NCBI GenBank assembly: GCA_902476875.1 | Contig: CABSFC010000122.1 | Location: 1 to 7,101 of the forward strand | Direction of reading: 5' to 3' | Source: an uncultured Oscillibacter sp. | GTDB taxonomy: Bacteria > Bacillota > Clostridia > Oscillospirales > Oscillospiraceae | DNA length: 7,101 nt | Shown: one piece after another, positions 1-7,101 of the stretch | Position numbering within the stretch: the stretch's first letter is position 1 | Layout: each line of letters starts with the position of its first letter | Notes under the pieces: generated by a model | What the model was told of the DNA's origin: nothing | Database searches by the model: none | What the model saw: the letters and a program-made list of their open reading frames with translations, nothing else | Position numbers and translations under genes: made by a program

Positions 1-2988
<2,988 letters not shown>

Positions 2989-2997
2989 TTTTAAAGC

Positions 2998-3040
2998 CAT
3001 GCCCAAGGGCGGTCGCGATTTCGCGGCCGCCCTTTGCATG
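2998..3040 (+). terminator. strong GC hairpin after rpoC, possible terminator or 3'-end stabiliser
   Basis: Bases 3005-3017 (AAGGGCGGTCGCG) pair with 3022-3034 (CGCGGCCGCCCTT) over 13 bp with one G-T wobble and a four-base ATTT loop. An outer stem, CATGC 2998-3002 with GCATG 3036-3040, can extend it across a small internal loop. The hairpin starts ten bases after the rpoC stop. Only three T residues (3033-3035) follow the G/C part, and they are partly in the stem, so this is not a textbook U-tract terminator. It may terminate weakly or protect the rpoB-rpoC mRNA 3' end. Its position between rpoC and a new promoter supports a transcript boundary. Confidence 0.6.
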
Positions 3041-3125
3041 AAAAACCGGACAAAGCACGCGGATTCCGGGAAAAACGGTAAAACTTTCAGAATATGAAAA
3101 ATAAAAATCCGTTTGCGGGAAATGC

Positions 3126-3154
3126 TTGACGATTGAAGCCGTCTATGTTATAAT
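3126..3154 (+). promoter_or_regulatory. sigma-A (sigma-70 type) promoter of the str operon
   Basis: The -35 box is TTGACG at 3126-3131 (5 of 6 to TTGACA) and the -10 box is TATAAT at 3149-3154 (6 of 6). The spacer is exactly 17 bases. TG at 3146-3147, one base before the -10, makes it an extended -10 as well. Transcription should begin around 3159-3162, giving a leader of about 50 bases before the GTG at 3212. The stretch 3091-3108 upstream is very A-rich and could help bind polymerase, though it is not placed as an ideal UP element. This is the only near-consensus promoter I found, and it fits the need for very high str operon expression. Sequence match only; start site not measured. Confidence 0.9.
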
Positions 3155-3163
3155 TCCCAAATG

Positions 3164-3180
3164 CGCGGGTATGTTCCGCG
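3164..3180 (+). promoter_or_regulatory. small GC hairpin at the 5' end of the str leader
   Basis: CGCGG 3164-3168 pairs with CCGCG 3176-3180 around a seven-base loop, with an optional G-T closing pair inside. It would begin within about five bases of the predicted transcription start and is followed by AATTTT at 3181-3186. It could protect the 5' end or cause early pausing. A stem of five pairs is short, so the role is uncertain. Confidence 0.35.
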
Positions 3181-3198
3181 AATTTTGCCATGCGTATC

Positions 3199-3214
3199 AG
3201 GAGGAATCCCCGTG
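3199..3214 (+). promoter_or_regulatory. ribosome binding site that fixes the GTG start of the L7Ae-like gene
   Basis: AGGAGG at 3199-3204 lies seven bases before GTG 3212-3214. The in-frame ATG at 3161 falls on the predicted transcription start and has no Shine-Dalgarno site. An ATG at 3190 is in a different frame. The GTG is therefore the real start. Confidence 0.88.
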
Positions 3215-3457
3215 ATCACGGAACTCGCTTCCCAGGAGAAGGTCGTCGGCGTGAAGCAGTCCCGCAAGGCGATCCGGGAGGGCCGGGCAAAGCGGGTGTA
3301 TCTCGCCAGCGACGCCGACCCCGCCATTACAGAGCCCGTGGGCGCTGTCTGCGCCGCCGCCGGCATCCCCGTGGAGAGCGGCTGCACCATGGCTCAGCTG
3401 GGCCGTGCCTGCGGCATCACCGTGGGCGCGTCCGTGGTGGCTGTCTTATCTGAGTAA
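3212..3457 (+). CDS. ybxF: L7Ae/L30e/S12e/Gadd45-family RNA-binding protein (YbxF-like)
   Basis: This 81-residue protein belongs to the small L7Ae-like family found between rpoC and rpsL in Firmicutes. B. subtilis YbxF is 82 residues, has the same neighbours and is known to bind kink-turn RNA. Recognisable family blocks are GVKQSRKAIREGRAKRVYLA (residues 13-32), the SDADP turn, and LGRACGITVGASVVAVL near the C-terminus. The fold is a single compact alpha-beta-alpha domain; no signal peptide or membrane segment is seen. It is the first gene of the str transcript, about 50 bases from the predicted start site, with AGGAGG seven bases before the GTG. Its Arg codons are all CGN, with no AGA. The rpsL start lies 99 bases downstream. 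Its exact cellular target is not settled in the family; a ribosome-associated or mRNA kink-turn target is plausible. Family assignment is firm, function is inferred. In some annotations it is called rplGB or 50S ribosomal protein L7ae-like. Confidence 0.93.
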   Translation: MITELASQEKVVGVKQSRKAIREGRAKRVYLASDADPAITEPVGAVCAAAGIPVESGCTMAQLGRACGITVGASVVAVLSE

Positions 3458-3464
3458 TTTTTGG

Positions 3465-3530
3465 TTTTTTCGGAATAGCCTCCCGGCTTTCCGCAAAAAA
3501 TAGAGGCTGTCCGCCCTGAGCGGCTGTCAG
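3465..3530 (+). promoter_or_regulatory. structured leader between the L7Ae-like gene and rpsL with competing stems
   Basis: Hairpin A runs 3465-3500. TTTTTT pairs with AAAAAA, CGGAA 3471-3475 with TTCCG 3489-3493, and AGCC 3477-3480 with GGCT 3485-3488, with two one-base bulges and a TCCC loop. Alternative stem B uses AGCCTC 3477-3482 with GAGGCT 3503-3508, which excludes the apex of A. A third small stem, CCGC 3511-3514 with GCGG 3520-3523, follows. GGCTGTC occurs twice, at 3505-3511 and 3522-3528. No U-tract follows A, so it is not an intrinsic terminator. A post-transcriptional control or processing element is possible, but nothing here identifies a ligand. Confidence 0.45.
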
Positions 3531-3556
3531 AAATATGAAAAGAAAGGAGAAATTCA

Positions 3557-3973
3557 ATGCCTACTTTTAACCAGCTGGTCCGTAAAGGAAGAGAACAGGC
3601 TACCTACAAGTCCACTTCTCCCGCTCTGCAGTTCGGTCTGAACACCCTGAAGACCAAGACCACCAATCTGCCTTCTCCCCAGAAGAGAGGCGTCTGCACC
3701 GCCGTGAGAACCGCGACCCCCAAGAAGCCCAACTCCGCTCTGCGTAAGATCGCCCGTGTGCGTCTGACCAACGGCTACGAGGTCACCGCCTATATCCCCG
3801 GCGTGGGCCACTCCCTGCAGGAGCACTCCGTGGTCATGATCCGCGGCGGCCGTGTCAAGGACCTCCCCGGCGTCCGTTACCACATCATCCGCGGCACTCT
3901 GGACACCCAGGGCGTTTCCGGCCGTATGCAGAGCCGTTCCAAGTACGGCGCCAAGCGTCCCAAGCAGAAGTAA
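3557..3973 (+). CDS. rpsL: 30S ribosomal protein S12
   Basis: S12 sits at the decoding centre of the 30S subunit and governs accuracy and streptomycin response. The 138 residues match the Gram-positive length (B. subtilis 138; E. coli is shorter by a segment near residues 25-40). Family blocks are MPTFNQLVRKGR at the start, SPQKRGVC (40-47), TPKKPNSALRK (54-64), GHSLQEHSV and GGRVKDLPGVRYH (97-109). Lys56 and Lys101, the classic streptomycin-resistance positions, are wild type, as are Pro104 and Asp102, the residue methylthiolated by RimO in E. coli. The ATG has AGGAG at 3545-3549, seven bases upstream. Arg codons are mostly CGT, with AGA only at 12, 44 and 51. rpsG follows after 142 bases. 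No truncation or frameshift. Confidence 0.99.
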   Translation: MPTFNQLVRKGREQATYKSTSPALQFGLNTLKTKTTNLPSPQKRGVCTAVRTATPKKPNSALRKIARVRLTNGYEVTAYIPGVGHSLQEHSVVMIRGGRVKDLPGVRYHIIRGTLDTQGVSGRMQSRSKYGAKRPKQK

Positions 3974-4015
3974 GTTCTGCGAAACACTGAAAGCTTTGCC
4001 GAATAGGTTTATATA

Positions 4016-4091
4016 TATGATGGTACAGACCTCTTTGGCAGGCATACACGGAAGGCTGAAATACGCCTTTTGAGTACCTATGAGATCATAG
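4016..4091 (+). promoter_or_regulatory. rpsL-rpsG intercistronic RNA structure, candidate S7 autoregulatory site
   Basis: TATGAT 4016-4021 pairs with ATCATA 4085-4090, and the adjoining GGTAC 4022-4026 pairs with GTACC 4074-4078. This leaves a one-sided six-base bulge at 4079-4084. Inside, AAGGC 4052-4056 pairs with GCCTT 4065-4069. A competing local hairpin, CTATG 4078-4082 with CATAG 4087-4091 around AGAT, uses the same 3' strand. The rpsG Shine-Dalgarno site begins at 4101. In E. coli, S7 represses its operon by binding the rpsL-rpsG intercistronic RNA. By analogy this could be a counterpart, but no sequence similarity was checked. Confidence 0.45.
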
Positions 4092-4100
4092 AATATTATG

Positions 4101-4118
4101 AAGGAGGGAAGCATAGTG
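4101..4118 (+). promoter_or_regulatory. ribosome binding site that fixes the GTG start of rpsG
   Basis: AAGGAGG at 4101-4107 lies eight bases before GTG 4116-4118. The in-frame ATG at 4098 precedes and overlaps this site and has no Shine-Dalgarno of its own. Starting at the GTG gives the standard S7 N-terminus MPRRGNVPKR. Confidence 0.9.
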
Positions 4119-4586
4119 CCCAGAAGAGGTAATGTTCCCAAGAGAGAAGTTCTGCCCGATCCCGTCTATGGCTCCATTCTGGTGACCAAGCTTGTCAACA
4201 GCGTCATGCTGGACGGCAAGAAGGGTGTGGCGCAGAAGGTGGTCTACGCGGCCTTCGACCAGATCAAGGAGAAGACCGAGAAGGACCCCGTTGAAGTGTT
4301 CACCCAGGCTATGGAAAACATCATGCCCAGCCTGGAGGTCAAGGCCCGCCGTGTGGGCGGCGCCAACTATCAGGTCCCCATGGAAGTCCGCCCCGCCCGG
4401 CGCCAGACCCTGGGTCTTCGGTGGCTGACCGCGTATGCCCGCGCCCGCAGTGAGCGCACCATGGCCGAGCGTCTGGCCGGCGAGATCATGGACGCCGCCA
4501 ACAACACCGGTGCCGCGGTCAAGAAGCGCGAAGAGGTCCACAAGCAGGCCGAGGCCAACAAGGCGTTCGCGCACTTCCGCTGGTAA
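4116..4586 (+). CDS. rpsG: 30S ribosomal protein S7
   Basis: S7 binds the 3' major domain of 16S rRNA, nucleates assembly of the 30S head and lies near the E site. In E. coli it is also the translational repressor of the str operon. Starting from GTG 4116 gives 156 residues, the usual Gram-positive length. The family signature is clear: MPRRGNVPKREVLPDPVYGS at the N-terminus, KARRVGGANYQVPMEVRPAR in the middle, and a C-terminus ending AFAHFRW, where many relatives have HYRW. The longer E. coli tail is absent. AGA Arg codons occur only at 3, 4 and 10; all later Arg codons are CGN. The stop is TAA and only 15 bases separate it from fusA, so the two are almost certainly translated from the same mRNA. 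The reading register contains no TTA, CTA or TCA codon, which is why a long antisense open frame lies opposite. Confidence 0.98.
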   Translation: MPRRGNVPKREVLPDPVYGSILVTKLVNSVMLDGKKGVAQKVVYAAFDQIKEKTEKDPVEVFTQAMENIMPSLEVKARRVGGANYQVPMEVRPARRQTLGLRWLTAYARARSERTMAERLAGEIMDAANNTGAAVKKREEVHKQAEANKAFAHFRW

Positions 4587-4601
4587 GTTAGGAGAGACAG
4601 T

Positions 4602-6704
4602 ATGCCGAGAAAAACAGCTCTTGAAAACACCAGAAACATCGGCATTATGGCGCACATCGATGCAGGCAAGACGACGACCACCGAGCGTATCCTGTTCTAC
4701 ACCGGCGTGAACTATAAAATCGGTGAGACCCATGATGGCACCGCCACCATGGACTGGATGGCCCAGGAGCAGGAGCGTGGTATCACCATCACCTCCGCTG
4801 CTACTACCTGCTATTGGTCTGGTTCCAAGAACCAGTTCCCCAAGACCCGTATCAACATCATTGATACCCCGGGCCACGTGGACTTCACCGTTGAGGTCCA
4901 GCGTTCCCTGCGCGTGCTGGACGGCTCTGTGACCGTTCTGTGCGCCAAGGGCGGCGTGGAGCCCCAGTCCGAGACTGTGTGGCGCCAGGCCGACAACTAC
5001 CATGTCCCCCGCATGATCTACGTCAATAAGATGGACATCATGGGCGCGGACTTCTACAACGTGCTGCACATGATCGAGGACCGCCTCAAGTGCAACGCCG
5101 TGCCCATCCAGCTCCCCATCGGCAGCGAGGATACCTTCAAGGGCATCATCGACCTGATCGAGATGGACGCTGATATCTACTATGACGACCTGGGCAAGGA
5201 TATGCGCGTGGAGCCCATCCCCGAGGACATGGTGGATCTTGCCAACGAGTATCATGAGAAGCTGATGGATGCCGTCTCCATGTTCGACGACGAGATCATG
5301 GAGGCATACCTTGGCGGCGAGGAAGTTCCCCAGGACAAGATCCGGGCCGCCATCCGCAAGGCCACCATCGCCAACGAGATGGTCCCCGTCACCTGCGGCA
5401 CCTCTTATAAGAACAAGGGTGTGCAGAAGATGCTGGACGCCATCGTCGACTATATGCCCTCCCCCGTGGACATCCCCCCCATCAAGGGCGTCAACCCCAA
5501 GACCGAGGAAGAGGAGGAGCGCCCCTCCGATGACAACGCCCCCTTCTCCGCTCTGGCTTTCAAGATCATGACCGACCCCTATGTGGGCCGTCTGAGCTTC
5601 TTCCGCGTGTACTCCGGTCATCTGACCACCGGTTCCACCGTGCTGAACAGCGTCAAGAACCAGAAGGAGCGCATGGGCCGCATCCTGCAGATGCACGCCA
5701 ACCACCGGGAGGATATCGAGGAGGTCTTCGCCGGAGACATCGAAGCCGCCGTCGGTCTGAAGAACACCACCACCGGCGATACGCTGTGCGATGAGAAGCA
5801 CCCCATTATCCTGGAGTCCATGGAGTTCCCCGAGCCCGTCATCCGCGTGGCCATCGAGCCCAAGACCAAGGCCGGTCAGGAGAAGATGACCATGGGCCTG
5901 ATCAAGCTGGCCGAGGAGGACCCCACCTTCAAGACTTACACCGACGAGGAGACCGGGCAGACCATCATCGCCGGCATGGGCGAGCTGCATCTGGAGATCA
6001 TCGTGGACCGTCTGCTGCGCGAGTTCAAGGTGGAGGCCAACGTCGGCGCTCCCCAGGTCGCCTACAAGGAGACCATCAAGAAGCCGGTGGACCAGGAGAC
6101 CAAGTACAAGCGCCAAAGCGGCGGTTCCGGCCAGTACGGTCACGTCAAGATCAAGCTGGAGCCCAACGAGTCCGGCAAGGGCTATGAGTTTATCAACGCC
6201 GTTGTGGGCGGCGCCATCCCCAAGGAGTTCATCCCCGCTGTCGATGCCGGTATCCGCGGCGCCCTGCAGTCTGGCGTGGTCGCCGGCTTCCCCGTGGTGG
6301 ACGTCAAGGTCACCCTGTACGACGGCTCCTATCACGAGGTCGACTCCTCCGAAATGGCGTTCAAGATCGCCGGCTCCATGGCTTTCAAGGAGGCCATGCG
6401 CAAGGCCGATCCCGTCCTGCTGGAGCCCATCATGAAGGTCAGCGTCATCGCCCCCGACGACTATCTGGGCACCGTGATCGGCGACCTGACCGCCCGTCGC
6501 GGCCAGATCCTGGGCCAGGAGGCCCGTCCCGGCGCGCAGCAGGTGGACGCGCTGGTGCCTCTGGCCAACATGTTTGGCTACGCTACCGACCTGCGCTCTT
6601 CCACCCAGGGCCGCGGCCAGTACACCATGGAGCCCCACAGCTACTGCGAGCTGCCCAAGAGCCTGCGGGACAAGATTGTGGAGACCCGCACCAAGCACGA
6701 GTGA
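4602..6704 (+). CDS. fusA: translation elongation factor G (EF-G)
   Basis: EF-G is the cytosolic GTPase that drives tRNA-mRNA translocation and, with RRF, ribosome recycling. It is full length at 700 residues. Domain I shows G1 AHIDAGKTTTTE (17-28), G2 RGITIT (59-64), G3 DTPGHVDF (88-95, catalytic His92), G4 NKMD (142-145) and a G5-like CGTSYKN (265-271), where many EF-Gs have CGSAFKN. Domain II starts near 310, and domain III contains AGMGELHLE (457-465), a fusidic-acid region. Domain IV has RQSGGSGQYGHVKI (504-517) and the DGSYHEVDSSE tip (574-584); domain V ends at ...TRTKHE. CAKGGVEPQSETVW (114-127) resembles clostridial EF-G. The ATG has AGGAG at 4590-4594, seven bases upstream. AGA codons occur only at positions 3 and 11. 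tuf follows after 113 bases. Confidence 0.99.
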   Translation: MPRKTALENTRNIGIMAHIDAGKTTTTERILFYTGVNYKIGETHDGTATMDWMAQEQERGITITSAATTCYWSGSKNQFPKTRINIIDTPGHVDFTVEVQRSLRVLDGSVTVLCAKGGVEPQSETVWRQADNYHVPRMIYVNKMDIMGADFYNVLHMIEDRLKCNAVPIQLPIGSEDTFKGIIDLIEMDADIYYDDLGKDMRVEPIPEDMVDLANEYHEKLMDAVSMFDDEIMEAYLGGEEVPQDKIRAAIRKATIANEMVPVTCGTSYKNKGVQKMLDAIVDYMPSPVDIPPIKGVNPKTEEEEERPSDDNAPFSALAFKIMTDPYVGRLSFFRVYSGHLTTGSTVLNSVKNQKERMGRILQMHANHREDIEEVFAGDIEAAVGLKNTTTGDTLCDEKHPIILESMEFPEPVIRVAIEPKTKAGQEKMTMGLIKLAEEDPTFKTYTDEETGQTIIAGMGELHLEIIVDRLLREFKVEANVGAPQVAYKETIKKPVDQETKYKRQSGGSGQYGHVKIKLEPNESGKGYEFINAVVGGAIPKEFIPAVDAGIRGALQSGVVAGFPVVDVKVTLYDGSYHEVDSSEMAFKIAGSMAFKEAMRKADPVLLEPIMKVSVIAPDDYLGTVIGDLTARRGQILGQEARPGAQQVDALVPLANMFGYATDLRSSTQGRGQYTMEPHSYCELPKSLRDKIVETRTKHE

Positions 6705-6723
6705 TCGAGCCTGGAAAAAGGGA

Positions 6724-6752
6724 TTGATTTTCCCCACGATATACTGTAAAAT
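6724..6752 (+). promoter_or_regulatory. possible internal promoter for tuf
   Basis: TTGATT at 6724-6729 (4 of 6 to the -35 consensus) and TAAAAT at 6747-6752 (5 of 6 to the -10) are separated by exactly 17 bases. The match is fair, not strong, and sits in AT-rich intergenic DNA where such matches arise more easily. tuf is often transcribed at higher levels than fusA and has extra promoters in other bacteria. A start would be expected near 6759, about 59 bases before the tuf ATG. Confidence 0.5.
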
Positions 6753-6753
6753 A

Positions 6754-6780
6754 AGCAATGCTATGGAAATTCGCATTGCT
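6754..6780 (+). promoter_or_regulatory. 8-bp hairpin in the fusA-tuf spacer
   Basis: AGCAATGC 6754-6761 pairs perfectly with GCATTGCT 6773-6780 around an 11-base loop. No T-run follows directly, so it is not a canonical terminator. It could be an RNA processing or stability element separating fusA from tuf. The predicted start from the promoter just upstream falls inside the left arm, so only read-through RNA would carry the whole hairpin. Confidence 0.5.
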
Positions 6781-6817
6781 GCAAGTTGATTTTGTAAATT
6801 GATAGGAGGATTTTCAA

Positions 6818-7101
6818 ATGGCTAAGCAGAAATTTGAAAGAACCAAGCCCCATGTCAACATCGGCACCATCGGTCACGTTGACCACGGCAAGACCACCCT
6901 GACCGCCGCCATCACCAAGTGGCTGTCCTACCAGGGCAAGGCCGAGTTCGAGGCTTATGACAGCATCGATAAGGCTCCCGAGGAGAAGGAGCGCGGCATC
7001 ACCATCAACACCGCTCACGTGGAGTATGAGACCGAGAAGCGTCACTATGCCCACGTCGACTGCCCGGGCCACGCCGACTATATCAAGAACATGATCACCG
7101 G
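6818..7101 (+). CDS. tuf: translation elongation factor Tu (3' end missing)
   Basis: EF-Tu is the GTPase that delivers aminoacyl-tRNA to the ribosomal A site and is one of the most abundant cell proteins. Only 94 full codons plus two bases are in the window, out of about 400 expected. The visible part is the GTPase domain: MAKQKFERTKPHVNIGTIGH start, G1 GHVDHGKT (19-26), G2 RGITIN (59-64) and G3 DCPGH (81-85, with catalytic His85), running into the ADYIKNMIT block. The start is firm: AGGAGG at 6804-6809 lies eight bases before the ATG. The one AGA codon is Arg8; later Arg codons seen are CGC and CGT. It closes the str operon in the usual order and may have its own promoter in the 113-base spacer after fusA. 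Whether a second tuf copy exists cannot be seen here. Confidence 0.99.
   Translation, partial: MAKQKFERTKPHVNIGTIGHVDHGKTTLTAAITKWLSYQGKAEFEAYDSIDKAPEEKERGITINTAHVEYETEKRHYAHVDCPGHADYIKNMIT

Noticed and set aside
3046..3069. CCGGA and TCCGG inverted repeat as a second terminator after rpoC
   Set aside because: Only five pairs with a 14-base loop and no T-run; too weak to support.
3161..3211. Longer start of the L7Ae-like gene at ATG 3161
   Set aside because: This ATG coincides with the predicted transcription start, has no ribosome binding site and adds 17 residues not typical of the family. AGGAGG and GTG at 3212 fit better.
3535..3570. 11-codon reading frame ATG 3535 to TAA 3570 overlapping the rpsL start
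   Set aside because: No Shine-Dalgarno site upstream, and it covers the rpsL ribosome binding site only by chance of A-rich spacer sequence.
4010..4018. TATATATAT run in the rpsL-rpsG gap as a -10 box
   Set aside because: No acceptable -35 hexamer 16-18 bases upstream; the A/T run is better explained as part of the spacer or its RNA structure.
4098..4115. Longer start of rpsG at ATG 4098
   Set aside because: It would place the strong AAGGAGG site inside the gene and add six residues to the standard MPRRG start of S7.
3554..4141. 195-codon open frame on the - strand opposite rpsL
   Set aside because: Same cause: antiparallel register with rpsL and its codon bias. No domain or ribosome binding site supports it.
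4086..6776. 896-codon open frame on the - strand opposite rpsG and fusA
   Set aside because: It is in exact antiparallel register with rpsG and fusA, which lack TTA, CTA and TCA codons, so no antisense stops arise. The translation is a biased Gly/Leu/Val/Asp/His mix with no recognisable family.

Overview
This window is a stretch of a bacterial core transcription and translation locus, all on the + strand. It holds the 3' part of rpoC, then the str (streptomycin) operon: an L7Ae/YbxF-family gene, rpsL (S12), rpsG (S7), fusA (EF-G) and the first 94 codons of tuf (EF-Tu). The order rpoC - ybxF-like - rpsL - rpsG - fusA - tuf is the one known from Bacillus subtilis and many other Firmicutes. Other signs also point to Firmicutes. 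The beta' trigger loop lacks the large insert seen in E. coli, S7 ends at a short ...HFRW C-terminus, and the Shine-Dalgarno sites are strong. The strongly G/C-biased third codon positions and the clostridial look of EF-G (for example CAKGGVEPQ after the G3 motif) suggest a high-GC clostridial lineage such as Oscillospiraceae. That family assignment is inference, not something the sequence proves.

Layout. 1-2988: rpoC, missing roughly its first 260 codons. 2989-3211: a 223-base gap with a strong GC hairpin just after rpoC and a near-consensus sigma-A promoter (TTGACG, 17-base spacer, TATAAT with an upstream TG) that should start the str operon at about 3160. 3212-3457: 81-aa L7Ae/YbxF-like protein, starting at GTG. 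3458-3556: gap with a bulged hairpin and a competing alternative stem. 3557-3973: rpsL. 3974-4115: 142-base gap with a long-range pairing that competes with a local hairpin. 4116-4586: rpsG, starting at GTG. 4587-4601: 15-base spacer. 4602-6704: fusA. 6705-6817: gap with a second possible promoter and an 8-bp hairpin. 6818-7101: start of tuf, cut by the window end. No gap exceeds 300 bases.

How the genes work together. RpoC makes RNA, S12 and S7 are 30S proteins at the decoding centre and the 3' major domain, and EF-G and EF-Tu are the two GTPases that drive elongation. The L7Ae-like protein is a small RNA (kink-turn) binder. I see no canonical intrinsic terminator inside the str operon, so read-through from the promoter near 3126 into tuf is likely, with tuf probably boosted by its own promoter.

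I found no mobile element, CRISPR array, tRNA, rRNA or hidden defence-type system. The parts worth a second look are the structured intergenic RNAs, a roughly 44-residue extra segment in beta', and a sharp confinement of AGA arginine codons to the 5' ends of the str genes.
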